DNA of 6,504 nucleotides from Casp-actino8 sp964614655. Lineage in GTDB: Bacteria > Actinomycetota > Acidimicrobiia > Acidimicrobiales > Ilumatobacteraceae. Positions 1-5,188 of the stretch are shown piece after piece (within the stretch, counting starts at the first letter, position 1; each line of letters begins with the position of its first letter). Made by a program: the position numbers and the translations under genes. Location of the stretch: the NCBI GenBank assembly GCA_964614655.1, contig CAZTPF010000056.1:1-6504 (forward strand), given 5' to 3'. A model generated the notes under the pieces. The model did no database searches and was not told the origin of the DNA. It worked only from the letters and a program-made list of their open reading frames with translations.

Positions 1-527
1 GATCCCTCCGGGAACCACTTCGCCTGCCGGTCGAGAAACGTACGCGGCATGAGCCACGGCCCGGTGTGAGTACCGGCGACCAATTCGAGCGACGCCTCGA
101 TCGGTACCGGATCGACCGGAATCCAGAAGCTGACGTTCTGCCCACCTTCCACGTCGTAGTAGGGCTGATCCTGGTGCCACGGCGTTCGCTGCCGGGTAAG
201 AGGCTCCTTCACCAGAACGTGGTCGTGGTACATGACGACCCGCTCGCTACCCATGAGTTGGGCGGCGATGGCCGGCAGGCGGGTCGACCGCAAGAACTCG
301 GTGAACTCGGGGCGTTCACGCCAGGTGCAGAAGTCTTCGATGAAGAGTCCGGGATCGTCGGCCGAACTCGCGACCTTCGCCCGAGAAGACGGACGAGCCA
401 CCACCGCGTCGATACCAGCGCGCAACGCCTGGAGTTCGCCCTCGGTCACGACACCGCGCAGGATCGCGACTCCTTCGGCGCGATAGGTGTCGATCGTCGA
501 GCGATCGACGGCCGACGAGGTTGACAT
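1..527 (-). CDS. Phytanoyl-CoA dioxygenase (PhyH) family protein, 3' end missing
   Basis: Reading leftward from ATG at 527-525 gives 175 residues with no stop before the window edge, so the C-terminal part is missing. The family comprises Fe(II)/2-oxoglutarate-dependent oxygenases that hydroxylate small molecules such as acyl-CoAs, ectoine or secondary metabolites. The visible part shows the family layout: an N-terminal helical start (TIDTYRAEGVAILRGVV, residues 11-27), a segment PAIAAQLMGSERVVMYHDHV (85-104), then the iron-binding H-x-D motif in TPWHQDQPYYD, with His118 and Asp120. It is followed by FWIPVDP and a SLELVAGTHTGPW segment (146-158), the usual strand leading to the GSH-like turn. 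The distal iron His and the 2-oxoglutarate-binding Arg lie beyond the edge. The start is the first ATG, divergent from the NUDIX gene with 26 bases between start codons. There is no Shine-Dalgarno sequence; a -10-like CAGAAT ends 7 bases upstream. Family assignment is secure; the substrate cannot be told. Confidence 0.88.
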   Translation of the reverse strand, partial: MSTSSAVDRSTIDTYRAEGVAILRGVVTEGELQALRAGIDAVVARPSSRAKVASSADDPGLFIEDFCTWRERPEFTEFLRSTRLPAIAAQLMGSERVVMYHDHVLVKEPLTRQRTPWHQDQPYYDVEGGQNVSFWIPVDPVPIEASLELVAGTHTGPWLMPRTFLDRQAKWFPEG

Positions 528-547
528 GGGCACATTCTGATACGAAT
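521..547 (+). promoter_or_regulatory. Possible promoter of the NUDIX gene
   Basis: A perfect TTGACA stands at 521-526. A weak -10-like ACGAAT (3 of 6) follows at 542-547 after a short 15-base spacer, and six bases later comes the GTG at 554. The arrangement would give a leaderless transcript. The TTGACA overlaps the start codon of the divergent PhyH-family gene, so the two promoters would occupy the same DNA. The short spacer and weak -10 keep confidence low. Confidence 0.3.
534..539 (-). promoter_or_regulatory. Possible -10 element for a leaderless PhyH-family mRNA
   Basis: On the minus strand CAGAAT (4 of 6 matches to TATAAT) is separated by six bases, GTGCCC, from the ATG at 527. That puts a transcription start on or next to the A of the start codon. 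No Shine-Dalgarno sequence is present, which fits leaderless translation, common in actinobacteria. No convincing -35 is seen. This is inference from spacing only. Confidence 0.35.
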
Positions 548-553
548 GAACGC

Positions 554-1081
554 GTGCCGTACACCCCGATCGTCGGAACCCTCGGGTACGTGTTCGACCG
601 TTCGGCCCGCTCGGTGCTCCTCGTGCATCGCAACAAGCGCAGTGGGGACGAACACCTCGGCAAGTGGAACGGTCTCGGCGGCAAGCTCGAACCCGGAGAG
701 GATCTGGCGAGCGGCATGCGGCGCGAACTTCTCGAAGAGGCCGACATCGTGGTCACCTCGATGCAGCTGCGCGGCACCATCTCGTGGCCCGGTTTCGGTG
801 CCAACGGCGAAGACTGGTTCGGACCGATCTTTCTGATCGACGGCTGGACGGGGACTCCCCCCGCCTCCAACGTGGAAGGCGACCTGGCCTGGATCCCGGT
901 CGATCGTCTGCTGGCCGCCTGCAGTGACGATCCGGGCGAACGCGAGCGAGCCGACCTGCCGATGTGGGAGGGCGACCGGTTCTTCCTTCCACTCGTGTTC
1001 GACGACGATCCTCGGCCGTTCCACGGGGTGATGCCGTACTCGAACGGTCGGCCGGCGAATTGGTCGTTCGAACGCTGGTGA
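554..1081 (+). CDS. MTH1-like NUDIX hydrolase (probable 8-oxo-dGTP diphosphatase)
   Basis: With GTG at 554 the product is 175 residues, beginning MPYTPIVGTLGYVF. The Nudix box starts at Gly43: G-x5-E49-x7-R57-E58-L-L-E61-E62-A-D64-I65, the Mg-binding Glu set being complete. The Gly usual near the end of the box is Asp64 here. Sequence around the box (KWNGLGGKLEPGE) closely follows the MTH1 pattern WNGFGGK. The C-terminal DLPMWEGDRFFLPLVF...FHG resembles the MTH1 segment DMWPDDSYWFPLLL...FHG that holds the base-recognition residues, with Trp138 and Asp141 as counterparts. The expected role is to hydrolyse oxidised purine dNTPs to monophosphates and so protect DNA from mutation in the cytoplasm. 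An in-frame TTG at 521 would give 186 residues, but GTG 554 is preferred: the homologous fold begins there, and the longer form would overlap the PhyH-family start. The exact nucleotide substrate is inferred. Confidence 0.9.
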   Translation: MPYTPIVGTLGYVFDRSARSVLLVHRNKRSGDEHLGKWNGLGGKLEPGEDLASGMRRELLEEADIVVTSMQLRGTISWPGFGANGEDWFGPIFLIDGWTGTPPASNVEGDLAWIPVDRLLAACSDDPGERERADLPMWEGDRFFLPLVFDDDPRPFHGVMPYSNGRPANWSFERW

Positions 1082-1149
1082 ACTCACACTGATTTCGACT
1101 CGGCGCCGACGGTCACACACGCGACGGTCGACGACGTTGGACAGGACAC

Positions 1150-1416
1150 ATGTCCACGTCCCGAGATCGCACTTCCTTCTGGCGTCGCACCTTCGACGAC
1201 GCCCGCCGACACGGCGACTGGTGTCGCGTCGACAAGTTCTACACACGCAAGACCGCCGCACAGATCGCGAGCGACATCCGACGCGCCCACCTGGACGGTC
1301 GACGCACGATTCGCACGGCTGGCATCGAGACGGGTGAAGTGTGGGAGGCCCGCTGGAACGAGGTGAACCACGGCGCGACCGGTGACTGTGAAGTGTGGAT
1401 CAGACGAGTGCGCTGA
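1150..1416 (+). CDS. Small basic protein of unknown function, paralog of the gene at 1418-1627
   Basis: ATG at 1150 gives 88 residues. AGGA at 1143-1146 lies only three bases upstream, a close but possible ribosome binding site. I do not recognise the family. What makes the gene credible is the paralog encoded opposite: residues 31-88 align without gaps to the product of 1418-1627 with about 27 of 58 identical by hand count. Shared blocks are YTxxTAAQIxSDIRxAH, a GI-x-x-GE-x-WEARW block, and W-x-R near the end. The alternating hydrophobic pattern after residue 53 (TIRTAGI, EVWEARW, CEVWIRR) suggests a small beta-sheet following one helix (TAAQIASDIRRAH). The protein is Arg-rich, has no membrane segment or signal peptide, and its N-terminal 30 residues have no counterpart in the visible paralog. 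It lies 68 bases after the NUDIX gene on the same strand and could be read from the same transcript. Confidence 0.75.
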   Translation: MSTSRDRTSFWRRTFDDARRHGDWCRVDKFYTRKTAAQIASDIRRAHLDGRRTIRTAGIETGEVWEARWNEVNHGATGDCEVWIRRVR

Positions 1417-1417
1417 T

Positions 1418-1627
1418 TCAGTTCGCCGGGGTGTCGCCGTTGCCGCGATACCTCACCCAGATGGCGAAGTTGCCAGGGGGACACTTGTCGTCGGTGCCCC
1501 AACGAGCTTCCCAATGCTCACCGGGAAGGATGCCGCGCACGCGCAGGGTGTCGAGATCACGGGTGTGCGCGGAGCGAATATCGCTCGAGATCTGCGCGGC
1601 CGTCGATGCGGTGTACAGACGTTGAAT
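1418..1627 (-). CDS. Small protein of unknown function, 5' end lost in the assembly gap; paralog of the gene at 1150-1416
   Basis: On the minus strand a frame runs from the gap edge at 1627 to a TGA at 1420-1418, giving 69 visible residues from IQRLYTASTAAQISSDIR to YRGNGDTPAN. The start codon lies inside the N run, so the gene is partial. It aligns over 58 residues with the protein encoded at 1150-1416 at roughly 47 percent identity, keeping YT, TAAQI, SDIR, AH, GI, GE, WEARW and W-x-R. This shared conservation is the main evidence that both frames are real genes. Its C-terminus is about ten residues longer (GNGDTPAN tail). Its stop and the stop of the paralog are separated by one base, so the two converge tail to tail with no room for a terminator between. 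It has the same orientation as the MFS and 498-residue genes across the gap. Function unknown. Confidence 0.72.
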   Translation of the reverse strand: MQRLYTASTAAQISSDIRSAHTRDLDTLRVRGILPGEHWEARWGTDDKCPPGNFAIWVRYRGNGDTPAN

Positions 1628-1727
1628 NNNNNNNNNNNNNNNNNNNNNNNNNNNNNNNNNNNNNNNNNNNNNNNNNNNNNNNNNNNNNNNNNNNNNNNNN
1701 NNNNNNNNNNNNNNNNNNNNNNNNNNN
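1628..1727. other. Assembly gap, 100 N
   Basis: Exactly 100 undetermined bases, the customary filler when two contigs are joined with unknown distance. The left edge cuts the small minus-strand gene; the right edge is the first base of the stop codon of the MFS gene. The true size is unknown, and frames crossing it have no meaning. Confidence 0.97.
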
Positions 1728-3125
1728 TCACGCGTCGGCGCGTGACAACTCGTCGGCGGTCGGTCGACGGAACAGCACCATCATCACGACGCCACCCGTC
1801 GCGACCGAGATCGACACGAACCACCAGGCGCGGTGGAAACCCTGTGAGGGATCGTCGGTCGACAGCGCAGCAGTGAGCAACGCGGCGACGATGGCGAGGC
1901 CGAGTGCCGCACCCACTTGTCGGAACGTCGTGTTGAGTGCCGAACCCATTGCGTAGCGGGTGGGAGGTAGGTACGCCGTCGCCGCACTCGACAACGACGA
2001 CAACGACAGTCCGACTCCGGCGCCGGTGATCACCATCAACGGGAAGTACATCGACCAGTAACGCGGTGTGTCGTCGGCCAAAAGATTGAGAGTGGCGATT
2101 CCACCAGCGAGCAACAACGCTCCGACGGCGATCAAGCGGTGATGCCCGACGCGGTGCGCGACGCGACCCGCCGGGTAGGCCACGAAGGCTGCGGTGAGCG
2201 GACCCGGCGTCATCGCCAAACCGGATCCGGTGGCCGAGTATCCCCACACCTGCTGCAGGAACTGCACGTTGACGAAGAACATGCCGAAGAAGCCGGCACT
2301 GAACACCAGAGCCGAGATGTTGGCCGCCGACACGAAACGCAACTTCATGAGACCGAGGTCGAGCACCGGATCGTCGACCACCCGACACCGAGCGACGAAG
2401 GCCAGCAACATGACGATCCCGACCGCCAGAACGAGCGTCGGACGAGTGGCGACCCAACCCCACTCGTCGCTCTGCACGATCACGAGCGTGAGGAGACCGA
2501 CACCGCCCATGGCGAGTACGGCACCCAACAGGTCGGGGCGGCGGAACACCGTGGATTCACGCGACTCATGAAGGAGTCGAACACCCACCACGATGGCGAG
2601 CAGTGAGAAGGGCAGATTCACGAAGAAGATCCACCGCCACCCGAGACTCTCGACCAACAGCCCTCCGATCGTCGGCCCGGACGCAGCGGCGATGCCACCG
2701 ATCGCGCCCCAGATGCCGATGGCGGCCGAGCGACGTTCGAGCGGGAACTCCGGCAGAACCAGAGCCAACGACGCCGGTGTGAGCATCGCTCCCCCGACTG
2801 CCTGCACGACTCGTGCCGCGATTACGAACTCGGGGTTGGGCGCGACTCCGCACAGGAACGATCCGAGGGCGAAGACTCCGAGACCCCACAGGAAGATGCG
2901 CTTGCGGCCCAGCACGTCGGCGAGGCGACCGGCCGTGAGCAGACCGGCCGCGTACGCGATGTTGTATCCCGAGAAGATCCAGGTGAGTTCGCGTCGACGG
3001 TCGGTTCCGAAGTCGGCGAGCATGTCGCCGAAGGCGACGTTGAGGACGCTCACGTCGAGCGACACGAGGAACACACCGATGCTGGTGAGCGCGAGAACCT
3101 TGGTTCCGCGAGACGGAGTGGGCAT
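1728..3125 (-). CDS. DHA2-family MFS drug:proton antiporter (EmrB/QacA type)
   Basis: ATG at 3125-3123 gives 465 residues ending at TGA 1730-1728, complete and of normal length for the family. About 14 hydrophobic helices can be counted, near residues 11-31, 50-66, 75-93, 100-123, 134-156, 163-183, 198-217, 229-247, 265-288, 300-320, 330-350, 358-383, 403-421 and 431-451. Family motifs are present: SLDVSVLNVAF in helix 1 (22-32), the motif A loop GRLADVLGRKRIFLW (66-80), RVVQAVGGAMLTPAS in helix 4 (105-119), and antiporter motif C SGPTIGG in helix 5 (149-155). Known members export drugs, dyes or secondary metabolites across the cytoplasmic membrane using the proton gradient; the substrate here is unknown. 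The start lies two bases after the stop of the 498-residue gene, with no separate ribosome binding site, so translational coupling is likely. The frame stays open upstream to 3359, but that part lies inside the upstream gene and lacks membrane character. Confidence 0.93.
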   Translation of the reverse strand: MPTPSRGTKVLALTSIGVFLVSLDVSVLNVAFGDMLADFGTDRRRELTWIFSGYNIAYAAGLLTAGRLADVLGRKRIFLWGLGVFALGSFLCGVAPNPEFVIAARVVQAVGGAMLTPASLALVLPEFPLERRSAAIGIWGAIGGIAAASGPTIGGLLVESLGWRWIFFVNLPFSLLAIVVGVRLLHESRESTVFRRPDLLGAVLAMGGVGLLTLVIVQSDEWGWVATRPTLVLAVGIVMLLAFVARCRVVDDPVLDLGLMKLRFVSAANISALVFSAGFFGMFFVNVQFLQQVWGYSATGSGLAMTPGPLTAAFVAYPAGRVAHRVGHHRLIAVGALLLAGGIATLNLLADDTPRYWSMYFPLMVITGAGVGLSLSSLSSAATAYLPPTRYAMGSALNTTFRQVGAALGLAIVAALLTAALSTDDPSQGFHRAWWFVSISVATGGVVMMVLFRRPTADELSRADA

Positions 3126-3127
3126 CG

Positions 3128-4624
3128 TCAGTTGGTCGACTTGTCCCGAAGATGCCGGCCGACGTAGGCCACCACGACTTGTTGTGCCTCGTCGTCGAAG
3201 AACACGTGGACACGGTACAGCCGCGCTCCCTTGCCGTTGCGGATGTGGGCGACCGCGTATTCGGTCCGCCCCCTCCAACTGAACGCGTAGTCCTCGGAGT
3301 ACTTCCGCTCGGCTGTGTCGGAGATACCGCCGGCGTAGTTGAGACCCAAGCTTCGGCACGAGATGGTGAGCGACGCCTTGGTGATGCGACCGCTCTTCCA
3401 GTCGCCGGCCACGACGTTCAGTCGCACCAGATCCTCGAGCAGTCGACTGGCGTCGACGTTCTCGAGTTCAGCCGCCGTCTCGAGGGCTCGCTCGTGGAAC
3501 GTGAGGTTCTCGCAGATCGACGCCGCCTGCTTCACGGCGTCGAGGGCCGACGTGGCTCGCAGGCCGCTCGGACTCTTGCCGAGTCGAATGGCCAGTTCGG
3601 TGTTCTGGATCACGAGCTGGTCGACGAGATGGTCACCCTTTTCGAGCAGTTGGTTCTTCTCGTCGATCGTGCGGTCGGCCTCGGTGAGTGCTTGTTCTAG
3701 CTCGTCGATGCGGTTGTACGCCTCCTGCCAGCCGTCGAGAGCGGCGCGGTACTCGGACATGGCGACCGAATCGGTGGTGACGGTCTCGGTCGCGACCGGG
3801 GTGGTCGCTACCACCGGAGCGTCGTCGGTCCGACGCCGATACCGAGGCGCGCGCAATGGCGCCAACGACCCGTTGGCGGCCACGTTCAACAGGCCGATGC
3901 ACGATCGGAGTTCTTGTCGAGCACCGTTCTGGGTGAGTCCTCCACCACCCCACACACGGTGGTCGCGTCCGGGCCACACGAGAGCGAGTCCGCGGGCGAG
4001 CAGGATCTCGTCGCGATAGAGGCCGTGGAACGCAGTGCGCGCCGCGTCACCTTCGAAGCGGACGAGATGGGTCTGGCCCACCAGTGCTCGCGCCGCCGAT
4101 TCGATGTCGAACAAAGGCGTGCTCTGGGTCGGGACGGTTTCGATCAGGATCGGCAGAGTGCGTCCGGGAGCGTCGCAGAAGGCGGCGATCTCCTGGGCGC
4201 CGAGCGAGTCCTTCACGACCCGAACCTCTCCGAGCACACGCGTGTTGGCGTCGTACATGGGAACGGCATCGAGAACACGCGCCACCAATCCCTGCAGCGA
4301 CGCCGCCGAGACGTCGGGCATCTTCGGCACGATCCGATGACCACCCGGGACGACGACGGTGCGCGCTTCGAACGACGTGCCCTCCGCTCCGGTGGCGACG
4401 GTGACGGTCGAGGTCGCCACCGCCTTCTCGGGGAGTCCGCGGTCGACCGTCAATCGCCACCACCGCTCGGGGTCGTCGTTGTCGAATCGGACGGTGATCC
4501 CGGCTTCCCGCTCGGCGAACGGATACTCGGCCTCGACCCAGTCGGTCACCATGCCTCGCACGAGAGCGGTGACGTCGGGCGCCCACGCCGGACCGTCGAG
4601 TCGCATGGCGTAGACCACTCTCAT
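3128..4624 (-). CDS. Multidomain protein of unknown function: N-terminal alpha/beta region, coiled coil, conserved C-terminal domain
   Basis: ATG at 4624 gives 498 residues, stop TGA at 3130-3128. I cannot name the family. Residues 1-150 look alpha/beta (RWWRLTVDRGL, EARTVVVPGGHRIVP). Residues 155-225 form a second alpha/beta block: TLPILIETVP, ALVGQTHLVRF, then GLALVWPG followed by an R/W-rich turn. Residues 265-288 are a Pro/Thr/Val-rich linker. Residues 290-345 show a heptad-like Leu/Ile pattern with many charged residues, a likely coiled coil (RIDELEQALTEADRTIDEKN). The C-terminal domain, residues 355-495, has helices and then ISDTAERKYSEDYAF, HIRNGKGARLYRVHVFFDD and VVVAYVGRHL. From memory this ending (RxYxxFxDD...VGxHL) recurs in unnamed actinobacterial proteins and has a RelE/ParE-like look; both points are unverified. 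There is no signal peptide and no membrane segment, so it is probably cytoplasmic. It is the first gene of an operon with the MFS exporter and divergent from the four-helix membrane gene. Confidence 0.85.
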   Translation of the reverse strand: MRVVYAMRLDGPAWAPDVTALVRGMVTDWVEAEYPFAEREAGITVRFDNDDPERWWRLTVDRGLPEKAVATSTVTVATGAEGTSFEARTVVVPGGHRIVPKMPDVSAASLQGLVARVLDAVPMYDANTRVLGEVRVVKDSLGAQEIAAFCDAPGRTLPILIETVPTQSTPLFDIESAARALVGQTHLVRFEGDAARTAFHGLYRDEILLARGLALVWPGRDHRVWGGGGLTQNGARQELRSCIGLLNVAANGSLAPLRAPRYRRRTDDAPVVATTPVATETVTTDSVAMSEYRAALDGWQEAYNRIDELEQALTEADRTIDEKNQLLEKGDHLVDQLVIQNTELAIRLGKSPSGLRATSALDAVKQAASICENLTFHERALETAAELENVDASRLLEDLVRLNVVAGDWKSGRITKASLTISCRSLGLNYAGGISDTAERKYSEDYAFSWRGRTEYAVAHIRNGKGARLYRVHVFFDDEAQQVVVAYVGRHLRDKSTN

Positions 4625-4630
4625 GGGTCA

Positions 4631-4636
4631 AGTCTC
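4631..4636 (-). promoter_or_regulatory. Possible -10 element for the 498-residue gene and MFS operon
   Basis: On the minus strand GAGACT (3 of 6 to TATAAT, including the A2 and T6 positions) ends seven bases before the ATG at 4624, and TCGTCA (4 of 6 to TTGACA) lies 17 bases further upstream at 4659-4654. No good Shine-Dalgarno sequence precedes the ATG. The spacing fits a leaderless transcript. Weak evidence. Confidence 0.28.
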
Positions 4637-4652
4637 GCCGATGACTCGGATG

Positions 4653-4680
4653 ATGACGACCCGAAATCGACTTCTAGGGT
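4653..4680 (+). promoter_or_regulatory. Probable promoter of the four-helix membrane gene, leaderless layout
   Basis: TAGGGT at 4675-4680 fits the actinobacterial TAnnnT -10 pattern. ATGACG at 4653-4658 matches four of six -35 bases with a 16-base spacer. Six bases (GTTCGG) separate the -10 from the GTG at 4687, so transcription would start at the start codon. The same AGGG could be read as a weak ribosome binding site instead. The whole 62-base divergent spacer would be shared with the promoter of the 498-residue gene. Confidence 0.45.
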
Positions 4681-4686
4681 GTTCGG

Positions 4687-5160
4687 GTGGTGATTCTCGG
4701 AATCGATTGGTGGTCCGACCCCGTCGGACAATGGATCGTCGGCCTCAATGCGGCCGCAACCCTCGTCATGGTCGGACTCATCTGGTTCGTTCAGATCGTG
4801 CACTATCCACTTCTTTCGCAGTTCGGCGCACACACGTCGACCGCGGTCGCCGACGAACATCAGCGACGAACCGGACTGGTGGTCGCCCTCCCCATGGCCG
4901 TCGAAGGGTTCACGACTCTTGCGCTTCTCGCCGATCCGCCGAGCGGCGTCTGGATCGGATGGCCCTGGATCGGCGCGTTCGTGCTCGCCGTGGTCCTCGG
5001 TTCGACCGTGTTCTTGTCGGTCCCCTTGCACGCGCGCATGTCGCGCGGCCATGACGAACGAACCGGTCGACGACTCGTTCTCACCAATTGGCCACGCACC
5101 GTCGGCTGGACCGTACGGGGGATCATCTGTGCCGTGATGGTGGTCGAGTCCATAGGCTGA
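4687..5160 (+). CDS. Four-helix integral membrane protein of unknown function
   Basis: GTG at 4687 gives 157 residues; a second GTG follows at once at 4690 and would shorten the product by one residue. Four hydrophobic segments can be seen near residues 15-37, 62-81, 91-112 and 137-155, so the protein should sit in the cytoplasmic membrane. Polar residues at helix edges form recognisable blocks: QIVHYPLLSQFG after helix 1 (36-47), DEHQRRTGLVVALPMAVEGF into helix 2 (56-75), SVPLHARM after helix 3 (111-118), and NWPRTVGWTVRG into helix 4 (134-145). From memory these blocks recur in unnamed bacterial membrane proteins, but I know no function. The His residues at 39, 58 and 115 near membrane faces could bind a metal or cofactor, which is speculation. 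There is no cleavable signal peptide. It is divergent from the 498-residue gene and 28 bases upstream of the helicase gene, so cotranscription with the latter is possible. Confidence 0.85.
   Translation: MVILGIDWWSDPVGQWIVGLNAAATLVMVGLIWFVQIVHYPLLSQFGAHTSTAVADEHQRRTGLVVALPMAVEGFTTLALLADPPSGVWIGWPWIGAFVLAVVLGSTVFLSVPLHARMSRGHDERTGRRLVLTNWPRTVGWTVRGIICAVMVVESIG
5153..5158 (+). promoter_or_regulatory. Possible -10 element for the helicase gene
   Basis: TAGGCT fits TAnnnT and would place a start around 5164-5166, leaving a leader of about 25 bases that contains the ribosome binding site. It overlaps the end of the preceding gene. No clear -35 is seen, so readthrough from the upstream gene is equally possible. 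Confidence 0.22.
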
Positions 5161-5176
5161 CCGGCACACAACGGGC

Positions 5177-5181
5177 AGGAG
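5177..5181 (+). promoter_or_regulatory. Ribosome binding site of the helicase gene
   Basis: AGGAG seven bases before the ATG at 5189 is the strongest Shine-Dalgarno sequence in the window. It fixes the helicase start and contrasts with the divergent starts elsewhere in the window, which have none. Confidence 0.75.
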
Positions 5182-5188
5182 AAGCCTC

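Noticed and set aside
521..553. TTG at 521 as the NUDIX start
   Set aside because: It adds eleven residues without family similarity, overlaps the divergent start codon and coincides with the TTGACA promoter match; GTG 554 fits better.
1082..1149. Short palindromes GTGAACTCAC and CGGCGCCG after the NUDIX stop
   Set aside because: Stems are too short and no T run follows, so a terminator or operator cannot be supported.
446..1261. Minus-strand frame of 271 codons across the NUDIX gene and both of its flanks
   Set aside because: Arg-rich antisense of a well-supported NUDIX gene, also crossing parts of two other genes; no family features.
1414..1420. Bidirectional terminator between the convergent small genes
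   Set aside because: Only one base separates the stop codons and I see no clear hairpin there.
1382..2463. Frames reading through the N run (plus 1382-1876, plus 1606-1956, minus 1453-2463)
   Set aside because: They exist only because N codons contain no stop; they overlap the MFS gene and the small paralogs in other frames.
2593..3282. Plus-strand frame of 229 codons opposite the MFS gene
   Set aside because: Pro/Arg/Ser-rich antisense shadow of a complete 14-helix transporter.
3126..3359. N-terminal extension of the MFS gene to 3359
   Set aside because: The extra residues are out-of-frame coding sequence of the 498-residue gene, have no membrane or signal character, and ATG 3125 gives the normal DHA2 start.
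3914..4693. Plus-strand frame of 259 codons opposite the 498-residue gene
   Set aside because: Low-complexity Gly/Arg/Asp/Ser-rich translation, antisense to a gene with clear domain structure and operon position.
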